From: Saprospiraceae bacterium
GTDB taxonomy: Bacteria > Bacteroidota > Bacteroidia > Chitinophagales > Saprospiraceae
Length of the DNA stretch: 64,000 nucleotides
Direction of reading: 5' to 3'
Assembly (NCBI GenBank): GCA_016714085.1
Contig: JADJNW010000007.1
Coordinates: 186,001-250,000 of the forward strand
Both the position numbers and the translations under genes were made by a program. The first letter of the stretch is position 1. Each line of letters begins with the position of its first letter. Shown piece after piece: positions 17,216-26,302 of the stretch. The notes under the pieces were generated by a model. It was not told where the DNA came from. It made no database searches and saw nothing but the letters and a program-made list of their open reading frames with translations.

Positions 17216-18167
17216 ACGCCTTCACGGCTGCTCTTCTCAAACGGTCATTGATAGCTCTGCCCAAATTTTCTTCTGGAAGCAATTCTGCGATAATCATATC
17301 CAAATCCAAACTGTCAAGATAGTGCATTCCGGCGAAAAGATTGCGAGCGGCCTCGGTGAAATTGCCAGTGGGCGATAGGATAATAGGATAATGGGGTGAT
17401 TTGGTAAGAAATGTCTTTTGAAAACTGATAATACCAATCTTTTTACCTTTATGTATTTCCAATAATGCTTCAATATTGCCCAATATCAAGGGAACGCGAG
17501 GCGCATAATGGCTTTTGAGCATACCCGGCGCTTGCGGATGGGAGGTAGAATGCGCTTTGACTTCGACTGTACCAATCAGGTTTTCAATAGATTCTACGGA
17601 GATGCCACCTTTACGATAAATAATGGTTTTATCATTTTCAAAACCGACAATTGTACTTTCCAAGCCCACTTCACAAGGCCCGCCATCAAGGATATAAGGA
17701 ATTTTGTTGCCCAATTGTTGCTCGACGTGCTGCGCAGTAGTGGGACTGATATAACCAAAAGGATTAGCGCTGGGCGCAGCTAATGGAAAATCGAGTTGTT
17801 GCAATAACTTCAAAGTCATCGGATGGCGCGGAATGCGCAGCGCGACTAAAGGAGAGCCGGCAGTAACAAGATCGGAGATTGTATTTTGCTTAGGCAAAAG
17901 CAAGGTCAAAGGCCCGGGCATAAAAGCTTCTGCAAGAATATGCGCAGCATCGGGGATATTGCTAGCCAATTGGCTCAAGCGCTCCCAATCAGATGTATGC
18001 ACGATCAAAGGATCAAAACTGGGGCGGTTTTTCACAGCAAAAATCTCCGCAACAGCCGCTTCATCAAAAGCATTACCAGCCAGTCCGTACACCGTCTCGG
18101 TGGGGATGGCGACTAAACTGCCCTTGTTTAATAAAATAATTGCCTGGTCGATGTCTTTACCAATCAC
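17214..18167 (-). CDS. Threonylcarbamoyl-AMP synthase (Sua5/TsaC long form)
   Basis: The enzyme makes threonylcarbamoyl-AMP from threonine, bicarbonate and ATP for the universal t6A37 tRNA modification. The YrdC domain covers residues 1-200: LLNKGSLVAIPTETVYGLAG, KNRPSFDPLIVH, MPGPLTLLLPKQ, LRIPRHPM, PLAAPSANPFGYISPT and ILDGGPCEVGLESTIV. A C-terminal Sua5 domain follows (APGMLKSHYAPRVPL to the end). The 317-residue length fits the two-domain form. The start is a GTG at 18165-18167; no in-frame ATG exists close upstream. Part of the C-terminal domain (17370-17400) is encoded by a word-repeat-like tract GGATAATAGGATAAT. Confidence 0.93.
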   Translation of the reverse strand: MIGKDIDQAIILLNKGSLVAIPTETVYGLAGNAFDEAAVAEIFAVKNRPSFDPLIVHTSDWERLSQLASNIPDAAHILAEAFMPGPLTLLLPKQNTISDLVTAGSPLVALRIPRHPMTLKLLQQLDFPLAAPSANPFGYISPTTAQHVEQQLGNKIPYILDGGPCEVGLESTIVGFENDKTIIYRKGGISVESIENLIGTVEVKAHSTSHPQAPGMLKSHYAPRVPLILGNIEALLEIHKGKKIGIISFQKTFLTKSPHYPIILSPTGNFTEAARNLFAGMHYLDSLDLDMIIAELLPEENLGRAINDRLRRAAVKA

Positions 18168-18330
18168 GCCGTTTTTTATGCAAAAGTCGCAAGAAATATT
18201 GTATTCATTGCGATTGAATATATATTCTTATCAGTCCGTAAATAATAAAATGCCATTACCAAAAGATAAATTGATGATTGATTTTTACTCGTTGCAGTTG
18301 CTCGTATAATTTTAACAGTTGCTTGTGCAG

Positions 18331-18722
18331 TCTTGACAGCGTGTAATATACTCTTGACAGCATGTAATATACTCCTGACAGAATGTAATGCAGTCTACAC
18401 TCGTGCAGTCCTGACAGGATGTAATACATCTTGACAGCGCATCTATACTCCTGACAGCATATCATATACTCTTGACAGCATATCATATCTCCTGACAGTC
18501 GCTCATTCATTCCGTGCAGTCACTCGTGCAGTCTGTGCAGTGGTCTATTTATTCTGTGCAGTCACTCGTGCAGTCTGTGCAGTCGTCTATTTATTCCGTG
18601 CAGTCGCTCGTGCAGTCTGTGCAATCGTCTATTCATTCTGTGCAGTTACTCGTGCAGTCTGTGCAGTGGTCTATTTATTCCGTGCAGTCGCTCATGCAGT
18701 CTGTGCAATCGTCTATTCATTC
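18331..18722. repeat. Two-block periodic repeat array, 21-bp and 42-bp units
   Basis: Block 1 (18331-18500): CTTGACAG or CCTGACAG begins at 18332, 18353, 18374, 18410, 18430, 18450, 18471 and 18491, so mostly 20-21 bases apart, joined by TAATATA/ATCATATA. Block 2 (18501-18722): GTCTATT starts at 18543, 18585, 18627, 18669 and 18711, exactly 42 apart; each 42-mer is two 21-base halves beginning GTGCAGTC. The complement of a block 1 unit (TATTACATGCTGTCA) matches block 2 (TATTCTGTGCAGTCA) at 11 of 15, so the blocks face each other. Open frames through block 2 encode only a 14-residue periodic peptide and are not taken as genes. The surrounding spacer (18168-19016) holds no other gene. Confidence 0.85.
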
Positions 18723-18948
18723 TTTTTTCCTTTCAGACAGAATTTATTTTATACTCTCATCTCATAACGAATACAATCAGCGGAAGCAGGAAAATTTAAA
18801 CTTTTATTCAATACCCACTTGTATGATACCGCCGTTTGTTTTAATTTGCTATCATTAATTTATATCAAACTTTATACTACTTGTAAACAATAAAAAAGGC
18901 AGTGCGGACTAAGCGGATATACCCGTAACTCGAAGGGACTAAGTAACC

Positions 18949-18965
18949 TGCCTGTCGGCAGGCAA
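18949..18965. repeat. Short palindrome CCTGCCTGTCGGCAGG
   Basis: An inverted repeat with arms TGCCTG/CAGGCA around a GTCGG centre lies in the spacer before the HEPN-like pseudogene. It resembles scattered short palindromes of this phylum; it may be a REP-like element or hairpin. Confidence 0.4.
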
Positions 18966-19016
18966 GAAGGCGAAATGCGGTAGTACTATAGTTGTGAGAA
19001 ATAAAATTAAAGAATA

Positions 19017-20113
19017 ATGGAAATTGAAGCACTTTGAGCATTGTTAGTAATATAGAATACAGGGAAATACTCCTCCGTGATTATTCTGAATTACGAAAAT
19101 GCTTTGAAAACAATCTATATAAATCAACGATTGTTCTTTCTGGAAGTATTTTAGAGGCAGTACTAATTGAATACTATGTTTCTACAGGTAATTCTGAGAA
19201 AGAAGCCAATGAGGTTACCAAACTTAAATTATTTCAGCTAATCGACAAGGCTGCAAATGATAACCTAATATCCGAACGAGCCAAAAATCTGTCAAGTGTA
19301 GTTCGAGATTATAGAAACTATTCACCCCTTCTAAAGAAATTCGAACAAAAGATAAAATAGATAACGAAACCTCTACCATCGCTTTCAACCTTCTTTCAAT
19401 GATTTTGAAAGAAATATATTCAAATTATACCAAAACATATGGACATAGAGCCGAAATTCTTTACGAAAAATGGCAAATGACAACTCAACTTATGTGATTT
19501 TGATCAACTTCTTCAGGCAACAAATAAATCTGAGCAACAAAAGCTTTTAAAACTAATGCTTGAAGGTTATTTAAGTTCACCAGGTAACGATAATAGGTAT
19601 CGTAACTTTTTCTTAAATATTACACAAAGTTACGCCCTCAACTAAGTGACATTGCATTAAAAGAATATTTAATAAAACTATATAATGAGGTAGAGTCTGG
19701 TAGCCAGCATAATGTTGAAATTTATTTTGATCTTTTGGTGATGAATTAGATATCCTAGAAAAAAGACAGAAAAATATAATACTTAAGTATATGTATGGTC
19801 ATATTGGAGTCGCAAGTTATGTCGACGACAATATTTTATCTCACAAAGATTCAAATGTATATAATAATTTAAACAAATATAAAGAATTAAAGAGCACAAA
19901 GAAAATTTATCCACGAATATTGGTGTCAATTGCAAGAACACTCTAACAGGAAAGACCGACACCAAAACCGAATACTTGAGCATATTTTCAACATTAGCAA
20001 AAGGGATACCAGAAGAATTACTGATCCCATACATTCAAAAAGAACTGCATAATCAAGAAAATTTTAAAATTTTCCTTGAAAAATGGACTGAATATAATGA
20101 TTTGCCATTTTAA
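19017..20113 (+). pseudogene. Decayed HEPN-like gene with several frameshifts
   Basis: Related coding sequence is spread over all three frames. ATG at 19017 gives MEIEAL and then a stop; the next frame continues SNIEYREILLRDYSELRK and KSTIVLSGSILEAVLIEYY, a helix resembling HEPN-type or DUF4145-like proteins. After 19325 it moves to PSKEIRTKDKIDNETS and YTKTYGHRAEILYEKWQMTT, later to QKLLKLMLEGYLSSPGND, then LEKRQKNIILKYMYGHIG and finally IPEELLIPYIQKEL up to the stop at 20111-20113. At least five shifts are needed, so this is a true pseudogene rather than a single error. HEPN proteins are often RNases of defence or toxin systems; the assignment here is tentative. Confidence 0.65.
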
Positions 20114-20221
20114 AATCAATACTCACAACAATCCACTATCTATCATGCCTCCTAAACGTCGGCACGTCGGCAGTGGTAACGTTAGCAATAATGTTAAAAC
20201 AACAGAACGCAATCAACCCAA

Positions 20222-21037
20222 ATGAACTATCAAACATTTGAACCGAATAAAGCATTAAGCCCCCTTGTGAAATGTTATTGGACTTTGGAAAACCCGAAGG
20301 AGGAAAAGCCGCATCGACAAACCATCGTGCCGGATGGTTGTGTGGAAATGATTTTTCATTATGGTGATTTGTACCGACAATATATAGAAAACGGAAATAG
20401 CATTATACAGCCGAGATGTTTTGTGATTGGCCAACTCACGCAACCTTTGGAAATAGAACCCACGGGCGAAACGGGCATTTTTTCGGTACGCTTTCATCCG
20501 GGAGGTTTTTTGCCTTTCACCACCATTGCCCTGAAGGAATTGGAAAATACAGCCGTAGCTTTGGAAAAAACATTTGATGCGGATGGAAAAGATATAGAAG
20601 AAAAGATACTATCAGCGCACTCCACTTCCGAAAGAATAAAATTGATTGAAGCATTTTTGCTGAGCCGTTTGGCGGATGCGGAAACGATTGACCGTATTGT
20701 AAAATCAACCGTTGAAACCATGCTGACTGCTAACGGGCAACTTTCGGTTGAAGAACTTTCTCAACAAACGAATATCAATAGAAGTCAGTTGGAACGAAAA
20801 TTTTCTTCCGCTATTGGATTAAGCCCCAAACAACTGTCCAAAGTGATACGCTTACAAGCCACCTTAAAAATGCTGCTGAATAATGAGCTTAATAGCCTGA
20901 CGGCCTTGGCTTATGCAGGAGAATATTATGACCAGGCGCATTTCATTAAAGATTTCAAAGAATTTACAGGTCGAACACCAAAAGAATTTTATCGCAATAG
21001 CATGAAAATGTCCGCGCTGTTTATCGGTTCGGATTAG
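20222..21037 (+). CDS. AraC-family transcriptional regulator
   Basis: The 271-residue protein has an N-terminal DUF6597-like sensor part (SPLVKCYWTLENPKEEKPHR, then VPDGCVEMIFHYGD and FSVRFHPGGF) and a C-terminal AraC DNA-binding domain from about residue 165. The domain shows two helix-turn-helix units: LSVEELSQQTNINRSQLERK, then GLSPKQLSKVIRLQATLKML, ALAYAGEYYDQAHFIKDFKE and the family signature FTGRTPKEFYR. It is followed 71 bases later by a VOC gene and a DUF6265 gene in the same direction. It probably controls this small unit; the inducer is unknown. Confidence 0.93.
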   Translation: MNYQTFEPNKALSPLVKCYWTLENPKEEKPHRQTIVPDGCVEMIFHYGDLYRQYIENGNSIIQPRCFVIGQLTQPLEIEPTGETGIFSVRFHPGGFLPFTTIALKELENTAVALEKTFDADGKDIEEKILSAHSTSERIKLIEAFLLSRLADAETIDRIVKSTVETMLTANGQLSVEELSQQTNINRSQLERKFSSAIGLSPKQLSKVIRLQATLKMLLNNELNSLTALAYAGEYYDQAHFIKDFKEFTGRTPKEFYRNSMKMSALFIGSD

Positions 21038-21108
21038 GTCTGTCGCATTTTTACAATTTTGCCTTTCCAATGGGTTGCATCTTTGCCCAAAACGTAAAAT
21101 TAATATTC

Positions 21109-21477
21109 ATGCAAAATCTAATCAATTGGTTTGAAATTCCCGCAAAGGATTTCAACAGAGCCGTATCATTCTACAAAGCCATTCTTGGCGTAGAAGTCAA
21201 TGAAGTCGAAATGTTCGGAACAAAAATGGGTTTGTTCCCCACAGACGGAAAAAACGTGTCGGGCGCTATCGTTCAGGGTGAAGATTATGAACCTTCAACA
21301 AATGGAGTACTGACTTATCTGAATGGTGGAAATAATTTGCAAGATGTGTTGGACAAAATTGAAAAGAATAATGGAACAGTAATCGTTCCGAAAACACAAA
21401 TCAGTCCAGAAATGGGATACTTCGGAATGTTTATTGACACCGAAGGAAATAAAATGGCAGTTCATTCTTTACATTAA
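21109..21477 (+). CDS. VOC family protein (glyoxalase/bleomycin-resistance fold)
   Basis: The 122-residue product starts MQNLINWFEIPAKDFNRAVS and carries the pair of beta-alpha-beta-beta-beta modules of the vicinal oxygen chelate fold. Seen are FYKAILGVEV, GALV-type strand, TYLNGGNNLQDVLDKIEKN, and the C-terminal GYFGMFIDTEGNKMAVHS. The upstream in-frame extension from 21070 is not conserved-looking, so the ATG at 21109 is preferred. Members act as metal-dependent lyases, dioxygenases or drug-binding proteins; the substrate here is unknown. It is the second gene of the AraC operon, 12 bases before the lipoprotein gene. Confidence 0.88.
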   Translation: MQNLINWFEIPAKDFNRAVSFYKAILGVEVNEVEMFGTKMGLFPTDGKNVSGAIVQGEDYEPSTNGVLTYLNGGNNLQDVLDKIEKNNGTVIVPKTQISPEMGYFGMFIDTEGNKMAVHSLH

Positions 21478-21488
21478 AAAATAAACAC

Positions 21489-21998
21489 ATGAATAATAGA
21501 ACCATACTCCTCTTTTCCGTATTGGGTTTGCTCTCGGCTTGCGGAAATAAAGCGACCAATGCAACATCAGACGATGCATCAGCGGAAACGTCGGAAGAAA
21601 TGATCGTGTTTGATAAGCTTATCGGCTTATGGAAAAATGAAGACGGGAAAAGCTATGAGCGTTGGACAAAAAATGCGGATGGATCTTATCTTTCTACCGG
21701 ATTTCAGGTGAATGATGCAGACACCATTTACACAGAGCGTGTTCATGTACACCGCGAAAATGATCAGTGGATTTCGGAAAACACTGTGTCAGGTCAGAAC
21801 GAAGGAACAGCCGTCAAATTTACAGTTACAAAACTGACGAAAGATGAGGCGCATTTCAACAATCCGGCTCATGATTTTCCGACCGATATTCATTATCATT
21901 TAGCAGACGAAAACACTATACAGGCATTCATTGCCGGCCCCAATCAATCGGGCAGCCATGATACCATACCGTTTAATTTTATACGGGTAGTGAAATAA
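21489..21998 (+). CDS. DUF6265 family lipoprotein
   Basis: The 169-residue product begins MNNRTILLFSVLGLLSACGN with a lipobox LSAC, so it is anchored to a membrane by a lipidated Cys. The mature domain has FDKLIGLWKNEDGKSYERW, GSYLSTGFQV, TERVHVHREND, EAHFNNPAHDFPTDIHYHL and ends NFIRVV, the DUF6265 pattern. The PAHDFP motif with several His residues might bind ligand. Last gene of the three-gene operon; a strong terminator follows at 22049. Confidence 0.87.
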   Translation: MNNRTILLFSVLGLLSACGNKATNATSDDASAETSEEMIVFDKLIGLWKNEDGKSYERWTKNADGSYLSTGFQVNDADTIYTERVHVHRENDQWISENTVSGQNEGTAVKFTVTKLTKDEAHFNNPAHDFPTDIHYHLADENTIQAFIAGPNQSGSHDTIPFNFIRVVK

Positions 21999-22048
21999 AT
22001 AGCTTTATCAGAAATTAAGCACATACACCAATTAGAAATTGCCAGAAT

Positions 22049-22084
22049 GGGCTGACGTTGAATATAACACGTCAGCCCTTTTGT
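22049..22084 (+). terminator. Rho-independent terminator
   Basis: The stem GGGCTGACG (22049-22057) pairs perfectly with CGTCAGCCC (22070-22078) across a 12-base loop, followed by TTTTGT. It closes the AraC-VOC-DUF6265 operon. No gene is visible in the rest of the 21999-22308 spacer. Confidence 0.88.
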
Positions 22085-22308
22085 ATTTTGAAGGTTATTG
22101 CTTTTAATTTCCCACTGTAGCAATACCAGAAGCGTTGTAGGTAATGAAGAAAATCTAAAAAAATAAATGATCCCTCCATACTATATACCAGACCTTGGGC
22201 TTACCTGTTATTAAGCTGTTAAACATATTCCAAATAGTACATCGGCAGGATTTTTAATCTAATTTGGCATTTTAAGTATTATGATACATTCATAAATAAA
22301 TTAGTATT

Positions 22309-23061
22309 ATGAAAAACATCCACTATAAGCTGATTGCACTTTTATTCATTGCCTTTGCTTTTCCCTATGCTGGCTCTTCACAAAACAGTTCAGTGAATGA
22401 ATTACAATATGAAGTGAATAGAATCTATCCTTATATTTCCATTACAAAAGAAAAATTAAAGGAAGCCCATACATTGATCGATCTTAATAAGGATTATAAA
22501 TCATCCTGGATAAGAGCATATATTTCCGTTGAGATTTTGACCAGCTACAAAGGGAAGATAAGGAAAGCAGTGAGCAAAAATGCGACCCTCAGCCAGGAAC
22601 AAAAAGACATGATACATACTGCTGACGCGGGCACGGACATCTCGGTTAAAGTTCAATACCTACCTGAAAATACATTAAAATATAATGATATCAAAGAGAT
22701 GGATTTTACATTGACGGTCAATCCTGATAACGAAGCAATATATCCCGGCGGACAGCAAGAATTGAAACAATATTTGAAGGAAACAGCCATTGATAACATT
22801 CCTGAAGGCAGTTTTAAGGGTTATGAATTAGCGGCTGTAAAATTTACCATTGACGAAGAAGGGCAAATCATGGATGCGCATCTATTCTGGTCGTCAAAAA
22901 ATGAAAAAATAGACAAATTATTATTGGAAACCATTCGCAATATGCCAAACTGGAAGCCCGCAGCATACGCTAATGGCAGGAAAGTAAAACAGGAATTTGT
23001 ATTCACTGTTGGAAATATGGAAAGCTGCGTGATCCCCCTTTTGAATATCCGTCAAAGTTGA
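22309..23061 (+). CDS. Secreted protein with TonB-like C-terminal domain
   Basis: The 250-residue product has a signal peptide (MKNIHYKLIALLFIAFAFPYAGSSQ). The C-terminal third has GGQQELKQYLKETAIDNIPE, VKFTIDEEGQIMDAHLFW and KLLLETIRNMPNWKPA followed by KVKQEFVFTVG, the pattern of the TonB C-terminal domain found in many Bacteroidota proteins. There is no transmembrane anchor with a Pro-rich linker, so it is not a normal energy transducer. The middle region (residues 30-140) is not recognised. It lies 200 bases before the DUF6090 array; a functional link is possible but unproven. Confidence 0.8.
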   Translation: MKNIHYKLIALLFIAFAFPYAGSSQNSSVNELQYEVNRIYPYISITKEKLKEAHTLIDLNKDYKSSWIRAYISVEILTSYKGKIRKAVSKNATLSQEQKDMIHTADAGTDISVKVQYLPENTLKYNDIKEMDFTLTVNPDNEAIYPGGQQELKQYLKETAIDNIPEGSFKGYELAAVKFTIDEEGQIMDAHLFWSSKNEKIDKLLLETIRNMPNWKPAAYANGRKVKQEFVFTVGNMESCVIPLLNIRQS

Positions 23062-23261
23062 CGAATAAAGAATGGCTAACCTATCAAAATAATTAAGCCG
23101 GAGTATAATAAAGACTCATTTATCAATGCAGCTATGCGTCGCTACTGCGTTCAACCCATTGGCAGCCCTTATAAAAATCTAATAATCGCTCCCTTTTGTC
23201 GAGAATTCATATAAAGAAATCAAGAAAAATCGCATATTGACATGAACAAAACGCCTAAACC

Positions 23262-24038
23262 ATGCTCCGTTTCTTCCGCAATATCCGCCGTCGCCTGCTC
23301 CAGTCGGGCAAAGTGCAAAATTATTTGCTTTACGCCATTGGTGAAATATTCTTAGTAATGGTAGGTATTTTATTAGCCCTTCAAATAAATAACTGGAATA
23401 AGGAAAGACAAGACCGCAAACTGGAACATAAATACATTGGTAGGCTCAAATCTGAGCTATTAAGAAATTTAAAAACATCTGATAATCAGGTTTTATATAG
23501 TGAATTCCAAATCAAAAACGCCAACATTCTTTTGACGATCCTATCAAAAGACACGCTATTTTCTAATACTGAACCAATAGCAGTTGCGATTGAACAGGTG
23601 GGCTGGACTTATCCCATTCGATATGATTCGGATGTTTGGAAAGAATTGAATAACACTGGTAATGTTGCCTTATTACAAAATGATTCTTTGCGAGACTTGT
23701 TAATTGATTTTCATAGCAGGATGCTACAATGGGTTGAAATTGATAGAGAATATCAAGACCATGTCTTATCATTTGAGAAGCTAAAAGCAGATGTATTATC
23801 GCCAGAACTGCGGCATGAGATAGCTAATCATGGACATCCGCTCCGATATTCGGGACATTTAGATAATCTCCCTGCTCAAGCAGAAATTATAGAGCGATTA
23901 AAAGCTTTGCAAGGAGTAACAGGATTGTTAACTGATATTGCCATTGAAGCGAAGGATAATGTAAAAATTTTCCAAGCTTTCAAAACCCAAATTGAAAAAA
24001 TAATTGCGATTTGTGATCGTGAAGCATTAGCAAAATGA
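23262..24038 (+). CDS. DUF6090 family membrane protein, array copy 1
   Basis: The 258-residue protein starts with the conserved anchor MLRFFRNIRRRLLQSGKVQN, a very basic stretch, followed by a single transmembrane helix (YLLYAIGEIFLVMVGILLAL) and QINNWNKERQDRK. The rest is predicted helical and contains VWKELNNTGNVALLQNDSLR, the family motif ELxxSGxLxLIxNxxLR. The topology is probably N-in with the helical part outside the cytoplasm. First of a tandem set of paralogues running to 27786. Seventeen bases separate it from copy 2. Function of DUF6090 is unknown. Confidence 0.85.
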   Translation: MLRFFRNIRRRLLQSGKVQNYLLYAIGEIFLVMVGILLALQINNWNKERQDRKLEHKYIGRLKSELLRNLKTSDNQVLYSEFQIKNANILLTILSKDTLFSNTEPIAVAIEQVGWTYPIRYDSDVWKELNNTGNVALLQNDSLRDLLIDFHSRMLQWVEIDREYQDHVLSFEKLKADVLSPELRHEIANHGHPLRYSGHLDNLPAQAEIIERLKALQGVTGLLTDIAIEAKDNVKIFQAFKTQIEKIIAICDREALAK

Positions 24039-24055
24039 ATTAAAACTTAAAACCA

Positions 24056-24801
24056 ATGCTCCAATTCTTCCGCTCTATCCGCCGCCGCCTGCTTGAGTCG
24101 GGCAAAGTGAAAAGCTACGTGCTTTATGCCATTGGCGAAATTCTGCTGGTGGTGATTGGAATTCTCTTAGCCCTACAAGTAAATAATTGGAATGAAGCCC
24201 GTAAAGCAAGAGCCATTGAACATGAATATTTATTGAGTCTTCGAGAGGAATTCAAAGCAAATCTGAAAGAGTTGGATAATTTAATTTCCCTCAACAGGCA
24301 ATTGATGGAGGGTGCTAAAGAATTCTTAAAATATACAGGACTCAATGCAAATTCTTTAAGCATTGAAAAAATGGGGAATTACAAGGAAATACAATAAGAT
24401 TATCAGTTCGTTATGAACCAAGTCCGGGTATTTTACAAGACCTCATTAGTTCAGGTAATCTCACTAAAATTACCGACAAATCGCTAAGACAGCAACTATC
24501 ACTTTGGGAAGCAAAACTAGCCCAGGTAAGAAGGCAAGAGATTACCATTGAAGACTACCGGACAGGAATTAAGAATCTCATTATCCAGAAAGGGAATATG
24601 CGTAAAGTGACAGTAGCTGAAACAGGAGTTGAGCCTGGCAGTTTTAATAATAACAGTCAGGCTTTGCTGCAGGATATTCAATTGGAAAATTTACTGACCT
24701 ATTTTTATCTTTCATCACGGGGTCTGGATATTTATTCCTATAAAGAAATAAGGGAAGTAAATGTCCAGATACTTGAATCTATTCAAAAGGAAATAAAATA
24801 A
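24056..24801 (+). pseudogene. DUF6090 family membrane protein, array copy 2, frameshifted
   Basis: The 5-prime part encodes MLQFFRSIRRRLLESGKVKS, the membrane helix and QVNNWNEARKARAIEHEYLL, and stops at 24397. The family sequence continues in another frame from about 24394 as IRLSVRYEPSPGILQDLISS, GNLTKITDKSLRQQLSLWEA and further to the stop at 24799-24801. A one-base indel in the AAAAAATGGGG tract near 24367-24377 would account for it. Restored length about 248 residues. The stop is one base before the ATG of copy 3, which implies a transcriptional unit. Confidence 0.8.
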
Positions 24802-24802
24802 G

Positions 24803-25537
24803 ATGCTCAAATTCTTCCGCTCTATACGCCGCCGCCTGCTTGATTCGGGCAAAGTGAAACGCGATGCACTTTATGCCATTGGTGAAATCCTGCTGGTGGT
24901 GATTGGTATTTTGATTGCTTTGCAAGTGAACAACTGGAATGAGGGCAAAAAAGATAGAAAGACAGAATTATATGTATTGAAAGAAATATTAAATAATTTA
25001 CATGAAGACGAAAGACTTATTAATAATATTTTAAAACAACGAGTAAAGGCAAAAAAAGCAATTGAAAATTTGCAAAATTATTTATTAAATGATTCCAAGA
25101 GCAAAGATTCATTACCATCTGATCTTACAGATGTCTTAACATTTGAAAGATATTACCCTATTAATAATGCTTATGAGGTTTTAAAATCTAAAGGGCTAAA
25201 GCTTTCTAATAATAAAATTGCTTCTCAACTTTCCAGGTATTATGACTTTGAGCAAAATAAAGTTAGAAGTTCCATTTACGATATAGAGCAAGTTCTAATA
25301 TCTATCTATCATAATCCAAACAGTATAAGAAGGTTTATTTCCTCTATAAAACGTAATAAAAAAGTCGGATTAATTGATCTTAATGACCCTATAATGCATA
25401 AAGAATTATTTAACGAAATGATATTTTTTGAAAATAATAACGCAGGGACTATTGAGAAAATTCAGTCTTTTATTGAATTCAATAATGAAATAACTGCTGA
25501 ATTAGAAAAAGAATTAAAGTCGCTTGAAAAGGAATAG
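24803..25537 (+). CDS. DUF6090 family membrane protein, array copy 3
   Basis: The 244-residue product opens with MLKFFRSIRRRLLDSGKVKR and the helix LYAIGEILLVVIGILIALQV, then NNWNEGKKDRKTELYVLKEI. The remaining part is helical and rich in Lys, Asn and Glu, with the family motif here as YEVLKSKGLKLSNNKIASQL. The base composition changes visibly: the first 140 bases are GC-richer and near-identical to the neighbours, the rest is AT-rich and divergent. The protein is expected in the inner membrane with one helix. Function unknown. Confidence 0.85.
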   Translation: MLKFFRSIRRRLLDSGKVKRDALYAIGEILLVVIGILIALQVNNWNEGKKDRKTELYVLKEILNNLHEDERLINNILKQRVKAKKAIENLQNYLLNDSKSKDSLPSDLTDVLTFERYYPINNAYEVLKSKGLKLSNNKIASQLSRYYDFEQNKVRSSIYDIEQVLISIYHNPNSIRRFISSIKRNKKVGLIDLNDPIMHKELFNEMIFFENNNAGTIEKIQSFIEFNNEITAELEKELKSLEKE

Positions 25538-25584
25538 AAAGGTGTATATGAAATTGATAAGGAAAGAAAAATAAAACAAAACCT

Positions 25585-26211
25585 ATGCTCCAATTCTTCC
25601 GCAATATCCGCCGCCGCTTGCTCGATTCGGGCAAAGTGAAAAGCTATGCACTTTACGCCATCGGTGAAATCCTTCTTGTGGTGATTGGCATTTTGATTGC
25701 TTTGCAAGTAAATAATGGTAATGAAAATAGGAAGCAAACCGCAAAAAGCTATGAGATACTAAAAGAAATCAAAGAAAATCTTGCATCCAATTCAAAACAA
25801 TTTCAGGAAGAGATAAAATTGGAAGAAAAAACAATTGCTTCGATAGATATTATTATGAATAATATCAAAAATGTTAAAGTTTATAATGACAGCCTTGATA
25901 AACATTTTCATTTAAGTATTTTTTGGTGTACATCCGTATGGAAAACTTCAGGTTATGAATCATTAAAATCACAAGGGATAGATTTAATAAAATCGAAAGA
26001 ACTAAGGGAATCCATAATTGAACCAACGACTGTTGGCCAAAATTTGGAAAGCTTTGAAGCACAACCACTTGATTACGGGAAAGTATTGAGTTCCAATAAA
26101 TTGATTGGCGCTTTAAGTTTCTGGCGATTGCAAAGGGTATATGCCGTTGAACTTAGGCAAAATGCTATCCACAAAAATGAGATTTTAATCAAATTGATTG
26201 AAAGGAACTGA
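25585..26211 (+). CDS. DUF6090 family membrane protein, array copy 4
   Basis: The 208-residue product has the anchor MLQFFRNIRRRLLDSGKVKS, the helix and ALQVNNGNENRKQTAKSYEI, where the usual Trp of NNWNE is replaced by Gly. Downstream WKTSGYESLKSQGIDLIKSK is the divergent form of the family motif. It is shorter than the other copies, and the C-terminal helix is likely reduced. The 47-base spacer before it carries a poly-A-rich leader. Function unknown. Confidence 0.83.
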   Translation: MLQFFRNIRRRLLDSGKVKSYALYAIGEILLVVIGILIALQVNNGNENRKQTAKSYEILKEIKENLASNSKQFQEEIKLEEKTIASIDIIMNNIKNVKVYNDSLDKHFHLSIFWCTSVWKTSGYESLKSQGIDLIKSKELRESIIEPTTVGQNLESFEAQPLDYGKVLSSNKLIGALSFWRLQRVYAVELRQNAIHKNEILIKLIERN

Positions 26212-26249
26212 GTAATAAATAAATCTTTAAGCGTAAAATTACAATCAAA

Positions 26250-26298
26250 ATGCTTCGTTTCTTCCGCAATATCCGCCGCCGCCTGCTTGATTCGGGCA
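26250..26298 (+). pseudogene. 49-bp 5-prime fragment of a DUF6090 gene
   Basis: From the ATG at 26250, 49 bases encode MLRFFRNIRRRLLDSG and match the start of the neighbouring copies almost base for base. At 26299 the match ends inside the codon for the following Lys and a hairpin cluster begins; the frame stops six codons later. This is a remnant or a seed of the conserved 5-prime module, with no downstream body. Confidence 0.8.
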
Positions 26299-26302
26299 GC
26301 AG

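Noticed and set aside
17370..17400. Word-repeat tract inside the threonylcarbamoyl-AMP synthase gene as a frame-breaking insertion
   Set aside because: The frame stays open and the encoded length and downstream domain are normal, so it is at most a local sequence drift.
18331..18500. TTGACA followed by TATACT-like text, resembling sigma70 promoters in tandem
   Set aside because: The pattern follows from the 21-bp repeat unit; this phylum uses TTTG/TAnnTTTG promoters, so the resemblance is probably chance.
18331..18722. CRISPR array
   Set aside because: There are no unique spacers between repeats; the whole text is periodic and degenerate, and no cas gene is present.
18514..18858. Open frame with 14-residue repeats (SVQSLVQSVQSSIY type)
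   Set aside because: It is only the translation of the 42-bp tandem array, which is a multiple of three; it has no start context and no protein outside the repeat.
18885..18990. tRNA-like or small RNA gene
   Set aside because: Short stems exist but no cloverleaf, no T-loop GTTCGA motif and no CCA end could be found.
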